A stretch of DNA of 64,000 bases, taken from contig CM049322.1 in NCBI GenBank assembly GCA_026874595.1, forward strand, positions 49,141,340 to 49,205,339, in the 5' to 3' direction. The notes under the pieces were generated by a model. That model worked only from the letters and a program-made list of their open reading frames with translations. It did not search any database and was not told the DNA's origin. The position numbers and the translations under genes are program-made. This document shows positions 24,376-36,744 of the stretch, in pieces. Positions within the stretch are counted from its first letter, which is position 1, and every line of letters starts with the position of its first letter. This DNA comes from Sipunculus nudus (lineage: Eukaryota; Annelida; Sipuncula; Golfingiida; Sipunculidae).

Positions 24376-27300
24376 GTAAATGAACAAATACTTTTATTAG
24401 TATACCTCCGTGCCTTGTTCAGTGATTGTATATATACTTCTATGGTGAATAGTTTATTTTAACTTTATTGTTTTGTTCAATGAATGTAATTTTATTTATG
24501 TATCTCCAGCCCGAGCCTTCAGTCATAATACAATATTCATTTTGCCTTTAACTACTAACTGCATATATAGAAGTGAATTACTTCAATTCACTTTTTTTTA
24601 TCTAATGTTATGCCATATAAATATGTTCTAATAGAGAACTAGCAGACCCCAACAAACATTCATAAAGCATTTCGATTTAAGAATGATTTATGAGGCGAAA
24701 TGCAGTTAGCTTATTTATTTTTAATCGTTTTAATTTTGGTTAGTTTTCTATGGCAACCAGTCGGACATGACGGATGATGCACGGAGCATAGTTTCATGTC
24801 CCTCAGAGTACGTGGCACAGACGTGCCGCTGTGACCCGCCTCACATATGTGACGGCAGCTACTTTGATGGTGACGTTTGTGTCGCAGTCAACTCGGAGGG
24901 GTCTACCTTTTGGAAACAACGGATACGGGTAGTTAATCAAGTCACCATATTATCTATCTTACATCGTGCCGTTTTCTCTTATTTTGTTCACTTGTTAATA
25001 AATATGTTCAAGACATAGTTAATGGAAAATGTCATAACGGTGCACCATGTGACCGTAAAGAAATTTATACATGTCATCATTAATACTACTATAAAAATAA
25101 TACCAGTGGCAGATCCAGAAATTCGAGAAGGGCGGGGGATGGGGGGGGGGGGGGCTATATTCGATTGGCGTTTGATGGATATTATTAAAACGAGTTGAAT
25201 TTGCGGGGTTTATTTTTTTGGTGTAATTTTAATATATATCATCACTGCGTAATACATTTCAGCTTATTAAAATATAAATAAATTGTTTATATTTTATTTC
25301 AATGATGAACCATGTTTTTAAGGTTTTCCCTCCCATATTGGTTAAATTATGCGATGTAAAGTTCTAAGAGGACATTTTTTAGGCATTTTCACCAAAAAAA
25401 ATGAGAATTCCGAGTAACGATTTCGGCAGAGGATTCGTGAAATTGTCCAGGGCCAACCCTTACCCCGGCCTGGCGCTCTGCAAGCTATCCGGAAACGCGT
25501 GCCTCGCTCACAGAGGAGTGCGATGGGATGGGGGGGGGGGGGGGGGGGAGGGGGAGGGGGAGATCCTCGTTGTGAGTACCCAGCAGACTGTAATATTGAC
25601 TCCCGTCCCTCAATATAATAATATTTGGATACTATATCAAAACAGAGCAAATCACACAGCAAATCACAAATGTGAGAATGTAAATGAATCATGAAAATTG
25701 CGCACCCCCCCCCCCCCCCCCCACCCTACCTTTCTGGTTCCGCCACTGAATACTGCCCTATTAAGCAGCAACATCGCGGCGGCAATCATTAAAAGTCAAA
25801 TATCAATTTAAAGCTGGGTAACTGTATCTGTCTAATCACTTCATTTCTAATTAATAAAATTATGTCCTAGGCAAATGTGACTTGTGCTGCTGCAACGGAA
25901 ACCAATGAAAAATATCTTCATTTACAAAAGTCAGGGAGGAATCTGAGATTATCCTGTCCAGCCGGAAGTAAAGTCGTCAACTGTGCACTGAGGGACCCGT
26001 GAGTACATTTTATGACATTCTTAGTCCAATTCAGTTTAATTTTTAAATTTAAAATACATTTGACAAAAATTCATACAACAAAAAGTGAATTCATACAATA
26101 ATGAATTGAAATAAGGAGAGCTTGACATCTTCGGAGTGTACATACCTTCCCATGAATTAATACAGGTAAGTTGCTTATGGCAGGTGTATACATGTTATTT
26201 ACAGAAACAACAGAATCCATTCTATGCCCACATGTGAAACACCTGCAATTTTAAAATTCAGTTTTTACTACGGTAAGTCATGAATAAAGAAAGTTTGCAT
26301 TTTTGCTTTCATTCAATTTCAATATCAATGTCCAACAACTATCGTCTTGAAATAGCCTTAAAACAGGAGAGTGAAAAATGTACATTAAAATTTGACATAA
26401 CTATGTAAATTCAACTAGTAAACACCTCTGTTCTGCAATCCGCAGCATATTTTACCTTAGGTACACGTAGCTGTACCTACTGTCTATATTGTGAAATATC
26501 TATACAAATAGTTTTATTAAAAAGTAGATTAACAATGATGTTTCGCAGCTGGTTATTATAATATTTAAAGATAACATAAAAATGAATGCACATAGACTTT
26601 AGGTATCGCTAAAATCTTGGTGGAATATAATAGTCATGTAGTGTGTGCATTACATGTGACACCAGCTACCATCCAGATTTGGTTCATCTGATATCAAACC
26701 CGTATTCTGTGTTCCAGCAAGATGGTCCCTTAACATTAGACAATGTTACTTTTGGAACCACTTTCTTATAGAAGGCTTATAATACAAATATTCAAGATTG
26801 TATTCATTGTTTTGTCATAAACTAACACCCTTTATCCCTCTAAACTCAATTTAAAATTCATATTTTTTAATAAATTCTTAATTTTTACGACACATCAGTC
26901 CTAAACTGAATACGCTCCATCTAAAGTGACAAACCATTTTCAAGCGGACCGATGTATTTGTCTGGTTGGTTGTCAAAAACAAAATGCTGTTTACAGCAAC
27001 TGAGTGAAATTTCTCTAACACATTTCAGCTAAAATCAAGATAAAGAATAGTAAGAAACATGAAATATTAATCAATACATATAAAGCTGGAATCTCATGTG
27101 GTTTATTAAATACTGGTTGCTATTGTAATAATCAAGTCTGAATCATTATATTTAAAATTAATCAAAAATATAATTAAAAAGAATACACTACACTACAGAC
27201 ACAGGTATGAAAATTAATCATCTTTCTTCTTGCAAAATCGAAACAGTGCTATCATAAACAAAACTATGCTCCAAACTGAATTTGTTATAGATATAGTACC

Positions 27301-29338
27301 AAATTATATTTAAAAGCTTGACTAAATAAACGTAAACTAAAACACGTATTTAAATGTAAGATTTTTTTTCAACTTTCATCAGAAAATATCATATTCATTT
27401 TCGGGAAAAACAAGTAGCCCTGAAGTTTGATTACATTGGTTTTTTTATATAAAGATGGGCTAAAGTCCCGGCAAGGGAGGCTTACCTGGATGGACGGTTC
27501 TGTGTGACCCCTTTCAGTATGTGTCTCTATCACCAAGGATGTTCTCTGCAGGTACGATGTCAAGGTAGGTAGATAATGTTAAACGAATTGAAGCATAGTT
27601 CATTCTTTAGTTTATACAGATAGAAAATATTATAAGTTATACGCCTTTATATTGCTAAGACGTTTCTTCTATGAACTTGTGTCTTAACAGGGACATTGTT
27701 CATTCCTAAGTTTCTACATGCAAATAAAATATATCAAAAGTTATCGATCTTTGTGATACTAAGACGTTTCCAGTATAAATCTATTTAAACAAATAAATTC
27801 CTTAGTTTAGTTTATACAAATGAAAAATATAATGTTATACACCTTTATGATGCTAAGACGTTTCCAGAATGAATCCGTGTTCCTTTTTTAGTTTATACAG
27901 ATTGAAATTATTTATAATAATTGAATAAGTTATAAATCTTTACAGTACAAATACGTTTCTAGTGAACTCTTGTATAAGCAAGTTCTTGATTACATACAGA
28001 TTGAAATTATTTATAATAATGGAATAAGTTATAAACCTTAGTGATACAAAACGTTTTTGGCGTTTTATTGATCTGTAGTTGGAAACTGTGGAGACCCTGG
28101 GGACGGAGTGAATGCAGTAAAGAGCGGCAGTTTATATGTAAACGATACCATCAGGTATTCATGCAAACCCGGTCACGCTAGTCATACAGGAGAGGTCCAG
28201 AAAGTGGTAACATGTCTCCCGAATCTTACCTGGGATTCTGTGCCTCTAGACTGTGAAGGTCAGTTACTCAAGCAGGCCACTGTACTTATATAAGTTTTGT
28301 TTATTTATCAAGACAAAAAAAATACAATGAAAATGTTTGCCTCATGTTCACTTTATTAGTAACAAGAAAGTGAATGTTCAATTCTGTTTTGTTATTAATT
28401 GTCCCAGCAATTTTCAATATAATTACAAATCAGCATAATTAATAGAGTCTATAGCTAATTAGCCATTCTCTGTTTAGTTTCCCTGATTTCACAAAAGTTA
28501 CAGCTATTTGTAATTCAGTATTTCATGAGTTATTTCAAATCACTGTAATAACTAAATTTCATTTTATCAATAACAAGATAGTGAATGTATACTAAAAGGA
28601 GCTAAATATGAGTAATGTTAAATATATTCACCAGGATGCCCGGAAACACTTTTCATCCTCATGAAAAAGAATCATTCCAAGAGCTGACACCAGATGGCGT
28701 GTATAAGCAATAGATATATTGTGATATAAAAAGAGTGTCACGATTTTTAGTACCTCGTTCATAATTCAGTTACAGCTGACCGAGGAGAACGGGGACAGTC
28801 AAACAAACAGAGTGAACTGAAGCGTATCTACCGGAACCGGGTCCGGAATCACCACTGCTCACAGTTATGCTCGAAACAAATCTCTCCAGCCTGCTCCAAG
28901 ACAAAACTTCAAAAAGATTTGTGTATTCTGTTCGATTCGACAAAATCAACACAGCCACACAGAGAGGAAGCTTGTAGGGCGCATGACGACACTTAATAGA
29001 CAGCACGTTCAACAACCTGTCCATGGACTTATCGTCGGGTTGGACTTCAGACAATCCCCATGCATCATCGCATGTATTACCCGTCAATTTGAAACATAGG
29101 TTTTGGTTTGAATGCCACTGGAGACTGTTTATAGGCGTTTTATACACATTGCGTTCATTTCCTGAACTGAACGTAAAGTTTTAAATATGGATATACATTG
29201 TCACGATTCGATTTCATTTATATCAGTACCATGTCGTATTGCTCACAGGATAGGATATTATATATTCTTTCAGATTGTGAAGGACCTTATGATGCCATGC
29301 TTACTATTGATATCACTGAGAAAATAGTTGTAAATTAA
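24096..29338 (+). CDS. Secreted cysteine-rich protein with one sushi/CCP domain (7 exons)
   Basis: Coding exons read from the sequence: 24096-24113, 24318-24375, 24744-24928, 25871-25998, 26205-26272, 28079-28258, 29274-29338. Every junction is GT/AG and every phase matches, giving 233 residues. Residues 1-24 form a signal peptide: MIRATQ, then a hydrophobic core around LLLWICAATFV, with likely cleavage after TRA. Residues 44-140 are cysteine-rich (C44, C53, C55, C61, C71, C92, C116, C125, C140), with two similar CP-x7/8-C starts (C44-C53 and C116-C125). Residues 156-211 are a CCP domain with C156, C181, C198 and C211, W204, and the usual YSC and W-x5-L-x-C spacing. CCP proteins act outside the cell in adhesion, complement-like recognition or matrix binding; the exact role here is unknown. 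The last exon is the least certain: an alternative terminal exon starts at 28636. A candidate AATAAA lies at 29743-29748. The cysteine-rich part loosely recalls the C-terminal modules of PCSK9-type proteins, which is only an impression. Confidence 0.8.
24227..24280. repeat. (TA)n microsatellite in intron 1 of the CCP gene
   Basis: About 54 bases of nearly pure TA repeats, preceded by two copies of GGTTGATCATA. It lies between the first two coding exons. Confidence 0.9.
25104..25748. mobile_element. hAT-like MITE with G/C homopolymer ends, in CCP gene intron
   Basis: The left end reads CAGTGGCAGATCCAGAAA and the right end, reverse-complemented, reads CAGTGGCGGAACCAGAAA. Both ends are followed inward by long G runs on the same relative strand. 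The flanks share AATAC directly beside each end (AATAATAC left, AATACTGC right), consistent with a worn 8-bp target duplication. No transposase frame is seen inside, so it is non-autonomous. It sits in the intron between the exons ending 24928 and starting 25871. Confidence 0.65.
27600..28072. repeat. Degenerate ~100-bp tandem repeat in CCP gene intron
   Basis: Phrases like TTTAGTTTATACAGAT, followed by AAAATATTATAAGTTATA and GCTAAGACGTTTC, recur near 27603, 27705, 27800, 27886 and 27985. The array ends just before the CCP exon acceptor. Confidence 0.6.
28079..28258 (+). other. CCP (sushi) domain exon
   Basis: A 180-nt exon after the acceptor CTGTAG, ending GAAG before GTCAGT. It encodes one whole CCP module beginning NCGDPG and ending PLDCE. 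The exon begins and ends in phase 1, the typical symmetric layout that lets CCP exons be shuffled or duplicated. Only one such exon is seen in the window. Confidence 0.85.
28636..28687 (+). other. Alternative terminal exon candidate of the CCP gene
   Basis: After an acceptor reading TTCACCAG, the sequence continues in the phase left by the CCP exon and encodes GCPETLFILMKKNHSKS followed by TGA. It competes with the exon at 29274-29338. The start GCPE resembles the first cysteine of another CCP module, so this may be a decayed second module or an alternative end. RNA evidence would decide. Confidence 0.3.
28770..29147 (-). other. Unidentified 125-codon open frame, antisense to the CCP gene
   Basis: An open frame on the minus strand in the last intron of the CCP gene, in a stretch less AT-rich than its surroundings. 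The product contains 5 cysteines and no motif I recognise, and no splice partners were found. It could be a relic of a transposon or a chance frame. It is listed because it is the longest open frame in this part of the window that is not built of simple repeats. Confidence 0.15.
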
Positions 29339-30442
29339 GGTACAGCAATATAGAGTAATAGCAATTATTGTAAATGCGATAGTTAGTTGTCATTGTTAAT
29401 ATATATCACAGTAAAATATCTAGTCCGAGATAACCTTTGCTGTTTATTTTTTGTTAAACTTTGTTGTTGATTTATGTCAATTTTTTCTGTTGATTTTTGC
29501 TAACGCTTGTTGTAGATTTGTGTCAACTTTTTGTTGTTGATTTGGTCATCGTTGTATGAGAATCATTAGTAAATCTTGAATGGTAACCGAGCCTTCCTTC
29601 AAGTGAAACAACATACATGTATTCTCCCACATGTCCAGTAGTCATACGTTCAAGCTAAATTCCATGTAGAGGATGGTCGAATTGAGACAAAATGATATAT
29701 AATTAAATGTAAACTGTGACTTTCTATGTTTAAATATCCTTCAATAAAGACACGCCAATCTAATGACAAATATGCTCCGACTGCTAGAGTGAATCTAAGA
29801 AACATATGACATAACTACAGATGTCATGAAACAACTGTTTAAAATGATTTTTAAATGAAAGATATAATGCATTTTATCCATTACACTGTTTAACAAATTT
29901 CAAGTAAGTGAACACGTCACCTCCTTTGTATTATTAGGCCTAGATCAACCGAAGAATAAGTAAATCGTGTGCTCAGAGGCGAATCGTTACAGGTGAACTC
30001 TGTTCTTCCATTGTGTCATTTCCAAGTTGGTGTTTGCGGTGGACAAACATTCTTTGTTTAGATTTAAGTTTAGTATGATTGGTAGAAGGCGTAAAGAGAC
30101 GTCACGTGAAGACTTTGACATAGTGTATAGGATGCGTGTATATTTAACATGAATAGACTAAACATTGTGCGCCCATCTGGCAGATAAACATACATCGACA
30201 GCACCTGAACCCGTGATACGTAGAGCCGCTTAGTACTGTCTGTGAACTCATCGTAACAAGCAAACCGTGATCAGCTGTGGAATTCGCTAGGAAATAAGTT
30301 ATGAATATCTGACGTATTAGAAAGTATTAGGACAACTATTGACATATCTATAAAGTTGTTTTATAGTGTTTGAGCTGTTACCCTGGGTATAGGCCTAAAA
30401 GGTCAGGAAACAGCATGCACGGAGTCTTGCGTTTAGAGTTAA

Positions 30443-30486
<44 letters not shown>

Positions 30487-31745
30487 GAAAATACAGGAGA
30501 GACCATACAGACGGAACTTAAATATACATGCAAACAGTAAATGGCGAGAGATACAGTTTTATCATCGCGTTAAGCTGTACTATACGTAAAACAATACTAA
30601 ATATAAACCAATCCGGGGTATACATGTGAACTGGCAGTTGTTTACTTTAGTATGCAGTGAGCACATGGGCTCGGTGGAATCCTCCTCGACAAAGAAATAA
30701 TACGCAGCAATTACGTCATTTTGCCATGGATCCCTCACTTCACGCATGCAGGCGCTATTTAAACATGGTCGTCCCTCTTATGAATATCACACGTGCATGC
30801 ACATTACATTTACAAGGTTTTACACAGGTTTTTGACTCAGTTACTCAAATAAATTCACATTAATGGGTGTGCTTCCCAATGTTATTTACAGATTAACCTA
30901 TTGGTCGTGAATATAATATATCCTCATCACATATGAATGGATTATCTGGAACAACATTTTTATATGGTTTCTCCAGGAATCTACGGGGGAAACCCTGTAT
31001 TCTTATTTTTGAAACTACGATTACTGTTAAACCGGGCTGTAACAATACACCGATTTTTTTATGCATTACTCAAAGACAGTAAATGATCGATAATCAATAC
31101 GGGAAGTAAATGTTCGATTTAATTTAATTATTGCATTTAAAGTCATTTCTTACCCTTTTTATCTCTTGTTTTTAACTGCGGATATGCAGATAATTACAAA
31201 AAGTATAGGCCTACTGAAAATCGTTGTTTAACCAGGAAAGTCCCCATTTTACCCAACGTTAGATGTTAGTGAGGTAATTCCTTATATTTAATTATATTTT
31301 AATTTGGTCTATGATGTTCAGGTTTGCATTAATCGAAAATAGAATTGAACGGAATAAATCTGTGCAATTCCCAGGTTTACTGTTTTAGGAATATATTTAC
31401 AAAAGTAAATTATTATATGCATTTTATTGCTGTTTAAGAAAAGTTGCGAGGAATTTCTGGTTGTACCTGAACATATATAGGCCTATAGATAGATAGTTTA
31501 TATTAGGTAAAATTCATACACATATACAACATACATATAAAAGTTATCGAGGATTATTAGAACACTTATTGCTCGTGGTCCTCGAGAGAAAACAAGGCCT
31601 ACAGGCCTAATGCGAACCTGTGCAAAGTTTAGAAGTATGAATGGAGGTTTATTTTAAAAATATAATATTGATCCTCCTAAGTCCTGCATATCTACCTTAG
31701 TCATTATGATTTCAGCAAAATGGACGTTTCTGACCTGCAAATTTC
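29339..31745. other. Gene-poor stretch
   Basis: No supported gene. (AG)n then (ACAG)n at 30442-30486. A short block GGCCTACAGGCCTAATGCGA at 31596 recurs at 50788. A 68-codon frame at 30657 lacks support. Confidence 0.4.
29743..29748 (+). terminator. Candidate poly(A) signal for the CCP gene
   Basis: AATAAA about 405 bases after the stop codon at 29336-29338. Confidence 0.35.
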
Positions 31746-31749
31746 GGAC

Positions 31750-34130
31750 TAGGACATTTTAAAACCAGAATATGGGTAGTTAACAAGCCACTATGTGTAT
31801 CCGCAGAAATCAGAGTGGGACGGGTGAAGTGAGGGATGGATTAAGTGGCAAGGGGAATAGAGCGTGATGTGTTGCATATTAGCATGGATGTCTGCAGCTT
31901 AAACGTAAATGTAGGTGGTGCCACCTGTCATAAAATCAAGAAAATTTTCCAGGATGTATAAACCTGCAAAATTTAAGGTGGATAAGTCAAACCACTGCTG
32001 AGATATGAGTGGTTTTATCCCAAGGCAGATGAACAGATGGACGCTGTGCATTAATGGTTGCAGTTGGCGCCCCCAGTTTTGCCTATGATGAAGAGCTATG
32101 TGAGATTTATACACAAGCACAATTTTGGCCCAATCGGTCAAACAGTTCCCGAGATATGAGCTTGGATGTCTACAGAGTAAACGTGAATGTAGGTGGCGCC
32201 ACCTGTCATAAAATTGAGAAAGCTGTCCAGGATGTATAAACCTGCAAAATTTAAGGTGGATAAGTCAAACCACTGCTGAGATATGAGGGATTTTATCCTA
32301 AGGCAGATGAACAGATGAACGCTGTGCATAAATGGTTGCAGGTGGCGCCACCAGTTTTGCCTATGATGAAGAGCTATGTGAGATCTATACACATGCAAAA
32401 TTTTGGCCTAATCGATTAAACGGTTCCCGAGATATGAGCTTGGATGTCTGCAGAGTAAATGTGAATGTAGGTGGTGCCACCTGTCATAAAATCGAGAAAG
32501 CTGTCAAGGATGTAAAATACCTGCAAAATTTCAGGTGGAAAAGTCAAACCACTGCTGAGATATGAAAGATTTTAACCTAAGGCAGATGAACAGATGAATG
32601 CTGTGCATAAATGGTTGCAGGTGGCGCCACTAGTTTTGCCTATGATGAGGAGCTATGTGAGATCTATACACATGCAAAATTTTGGCCCAATCGGTCAAAC
32701 GGTTCCCGAGATATGGGCTTGGCTGTCTGCAGAGTAAATGTGAATGTAGGTGGCGCCACCTGTCATAAAATTGAGAAAGCTGTCCAGGATGTATAAATCT
32801 GCAAAATTTAAGGTGGATAAGTCACTGCTGAGATATGAGGGATTTTATCCCAAGGCAGATGAACAGATGAACGCTGTGCATAAATGGTTGCAGGTGGCGC
32901 CACCAGTTTTGCCTATGATGAAGAGCTATGTGAGATCTATACACATGCAAAATTTTGGCCTAATCGATTAAACGGTTCCCGAGATATGAGCTTGGATGTC
33001 TGCAGAGTAAATGTGAATGTAGGTGGTGCCACCTGTCATAAAATCGAGAAAGCTGTCAAGGATGTAAAATATCTGCAAAATTTCAGGTGGAAAAGTCAAA
33101 CCACTGCTGAGATATGAGTGATTCAACCTAAGGCAGATGTACAGATGGATGCTGTGCATAAATGGTTGCAGTTGGCGCCACCAGTTTTGCTTATGATGAG
33201 GAGCTATGTGAGATCTATACACATGCAAAATTTTGGCCCAATCGGTCAAACGGTTCCCGAGATATGGGCTTGGATGTCTACAGACTAAATGTGAATGTAG
33301 GTGGCGCCACCTGTCATAAAATCGAGAAAGCTGTCCATGATGTATAAACCTGCAAAATTTCAGGTGGATAAGTCAAACCACTGCTGAGATATGAGTGATT
33401 TTATCGAAAGGCAGATGAACAGATGAACGCTGTGCATTAATGGTTGCAGTTGGCGCCACCAGTTTTGCCTATGATGAAGAGCTATGTGAGATCTATACAC
33501 ATGCAAAATTTTGGCCCAATCGGTCAAACAGTTCCCGTGATATGAGCTTTGATGTCTACAGAGTAAATGCGAATGTAGGTGGCGCCACCTGTCATAAATC
33601 GAGAAAGCTGTCCAGGATGTATAAAGCTGCAAAATTTAAGGTGGATAATTCAAACCACTGCTGAGATATGAGTGATTTTATCCAAAGGCAGATCAACAGA
33701 TGGACGCTGTGCATAAGTGGTTGCAGGTGGCGCCTCCAGTTTTGCCTATGATGAGGAGCTTTGTGAGATCTATACACATGCAAACTTTTTGCCCAATCGG
33801 TCAAATGGTTCCCGAGATATGCGCTTGGATGTCTGCAGAGTAAACGTGAATGTAGGTGGCGCCACCTGTCACAAAATTGAAAAAGCTGTCAAGGATGTAT
33901 AAACCTGCAAAATTTCAGGTGGATAAGTCAAACCACTGCTGAGATATGAGTGATTTTATCGAAAGGCAGATGAACAGATGGACGTTGTGCATTAATGGTT
34001 GCAGTTGGCGCCACCATTTTTAGTGTATGTTATAAAGCTATCAAAGGGCTACATTTGTGCAAAATTTTTAGCCTGATCGGTCAAACGGTTCCCGAGATAT
34101 GTGGGTTTATGTGTGGAAACAGACGCAAAA
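31750..34130 (+). repeat. 278-bp dimeric tandem array, about eight units
   Basis: Equivalent points recur at 32054, 32332, 32611, 32884, 33162, 33440, 33717 and 33995 (spacing 273-279). Each unit has two GGTGGCGCCACC-type palindromes about 147 and 131 bases apart. One is followed by TGTCATAAAATCGAGAAAGC, the other by AGTTTTGCCTATGATGA. The halves align to each other (ATGCAAAATTTTGGCC versus CTGCAAAATTTAAGG, both then reaching GAGATATGAG), so the unit is an old duplication. Most units keep a ~61-codon open frame. Confidence 0.9.
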
Positions 34131-34298
34131 ATGGACGCTGGGCAGCAAGGAAAGGTCAGAGGTCAACCAAAAATTAGGTTGCAGCAGTTCACATGTGACC
34201 TGATGATAAACCCGATTCGCTTAAAATGCAAACCAAGTTTTTTCAAACAGTTGAAAGATATACTTCCAATAATCTGAGAATTCTGCATCTTAACATTG

Positions 34299-34365
34299 TG
34301 TCTAGACGTCTAGACGCTGTGTCTAGACGTCTAGACACATTGTCTAGACACCCCCCCCCCCCCCC
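34299..34365. repeat. Nested TCTAGACGTCTAGA palindromes and C run
   Basis: Two GTCTAGACGTCTAGAC palindromes 20 bases apart, the second extending to a perfect 22 bp (34318-34339), then TGTCTAGACA and 15 C. Confidence 0.85.
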
Positions 34366-34439
34366 GAGCCAGGTCAGTTGCCATGGTGATGTCTGGACCC
34401 TACCCGTTTGTACTGAGTGACCTCTTGACTTGGCTGCTG

Positions 34440-35185
34440 AAACTCAGTATGAAGTCAAATCTGTTTTCAAATACAGAAAGCCTTTTTTCAATTGGCTACA
34501 ATGCTTTTTTAAAACTGTATTTACCCAATCTATTCCTATAAAACTGACAGAACCCTACCATAGAATAAATCTTGTAAAGTTTAAACCAATCAGCTGAACA
34601 GTTTCATCATAAATCAGTGTATAAGCTAGAAGAGTTTAAAATTACGTTTTCGCTTGTAAAAAACACATCAATGTAGGTGGCGCCACCAATACCTCAAAAT
34701 CAGATATGACATATGTGACAAACATTAGTATAAAATTTGGTCATTATAGCTCTAGCCGTTTCTCAGATTTTAATTTTAGTGTGCTTTTTTGGACAGATAA
34801 CTAAGTTCAACCTCCTGTAACTTGGCCAAAAATCTCCGAACTGGAACCATTTGAACAAACTTGAGAGAGATTGTTCCAGGCATCATTTCTGTGAAATATT
34901 GGACAATTTGGCTGGACGGTTTCAGAGGAAAAGATTTTTAAAGGTTTTTAAGCTTTTTCTCTATAAAATCTAAATTAATGCAGATACCCAATAATAAGCT
35001 CCAGGGCACCAAGTTTCACATGTGACGAATTCTTACATGTAATTTGGAGCTGCTAGCTCTGACATGCAGTTTCTGACTTACAGCCATGGACGGCGGAGAG
35101 CCAGCCCTGGACGGCGGACGGCGGACGGCTGACGACGGACGGACGACGCTGCGCCATCGCATAAGCTCACAGGTTCGCTAAAAAC
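34440..35185 (+). repeat. Unique-length tail of the array element, duplicated at 52.6 kb
   Basis: GGTGGCGCCACC at 34678, AATACCTCAAAATCAGATAT, CTCCTGTAACTTGGCCAAAA, then GGACGGCGGACGG and CATCGCATAAGCTCACAGG with TTCGCTAAAA at the end. The same order and end occur at 52515-53093. Confidence 0.7.
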
Positions 35186-36299
35186 ATAGTACGGCAACAT
35201 ATGATAACTTATGACTAGAAATAGTTACCAAAATACACAAGCTTTCTCTGTAAAATCTGAATTTGTCAAAAATTATCATTAAGAATTAACTAAAAGTTAA
35301 AATGAGATGATTTAGGACATAAGATATAAGATATTTACATAAATATCTTGAACAAATATACCTCATAATGAATTCTCATAAATTTTCATTTCAAAATAAA
35401 CATATGATTGAAAGGTTTAGCATTATAATATTCATTTCAAGATTAACAGTAAATGACGGAAATAAAGAATTATTGGCTTTGCTACTAAATGAAAACAAGA
35501 TCCTCACGTGTCGCAGATAAAAATATATCAAGAGGCAAATATTACCCCCCCCCCCCCCCCAACACACTCATAGGCCTACACACTCGAACCCATGGGGCTG
35601 CTTACTTTATCATACGGCCATTTAGGGCAAGTCCACTGAAAACGTAAGAAGGGTGTATGTGGAATTTCCTTCAATGTGACGCAACTTAAAATGGCAGGTT
35701 TTAAAGATGAATTAATCGAGGTTGTGTCGTGGCGATTAAATCGTCTTTATAACGGTGTTAATAAAATATTCTGAACACACAATTTAATCTCAACGATAGT
35801 TTCACATTATTCTCTTTAAAAGATTAAAAAAGCACCGATTAAGTAAATGTCGTCAGGAATTAACTAAAGAACATCAAATAAAAAGTTTAAATAATTAATA
35901 TATATGTGAATCCTATTTTAATGGATTATAAGGCCTGATCAATATATATATATATATCCTAGGGGCCTAATTAATTATAACTAGACAAAATACACAATGG
36001 TGTAGAATCCATAGAAATATCACGGTGACCTTCCATGATTACCTCCACAATGAATGGATTGTACCTTTGATGGATTATCAGTTTAAAAAAAACATGATCG
36101 ACATAGGCCCTAGAAATAAATTCGGGGAGAACTTTTTTAATAAATTTGCAAACATGCGGACAAAGTAGGGCTAACAAACCAACCAACGACAATTAAAACA
36201 TAATGCCTCTTTGAAGGTATAATAATAATATTCTACTTAGGCCAATGAATATAGGAATCCATCTAATCATAATCAATTGTGAAATTTCATTTTAGCACC
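35186..36299. other. AT-rich spacer
   Basis: No gene seen. C run at 35545-35560 and a TA run near 35942-35957. Confidence 0.4.
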
Positions 36300-36744
36300 C
36301 TGAGGCAGGCTTGACAGGAGAGTGCAGCCACATGGATTGGCGGAACGTCTGAACATTTTATGCCTATGGTACCGAAAATAGTGAATGCATTACTCGTCCG
36401 TACTCCGACAGATGGCGCATGGCGGAAATAATTGTTTCTCTTTTTATCGCTCAAGTGACAAATTTGTTTAAAGCTGCCAAATTTGAAAGGAATTCCAGCG
36501 TGGCCAGAGTAAAACTTTGTTTTTCATTTTGGAGATGACAATCAACCACAGATTGATGCATTCACGCCTAGTCAAGGCCCGGGACCTCGGGATTTGAAGA
36601 GAATACCCGACCCCCCACTGTTGAAAATTTGCCTGGATAAAATCGAGGGGCGAGATCGGGCTGAAGCTACATCTGAGGGGTCCAGAAGAGATTGAGGCAC
36701 CGGGAGGGAAGAGACATCGAACTGTTGTTTATTGAAACCTGCAG
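36300..36744 (+). promoter_or_regulatory. Probable first non-coding exon and promoter area of the zinc-finger gene
   Basis: This stretch is clearly less AT-rich than its neighbours and contains several CpGs, including GCCCGGGACCTCGG. It ends in CCTGCAG followed by a donor GTAATG at 36745. A matching acceptor, a T-rich tract ending TTTGCAG, lies at 40940. No long open frame is present, so the exon would be untranslated. The transcription start cannot be placed from sequence alone. Confidence 0.4.

Noticed and set aside
25342-25692. Frames with poly-Pro or poly-Gly at 25.4-25.7 kb
   Set aside because: Translations of the G/C runs in the hAT-like MITE.
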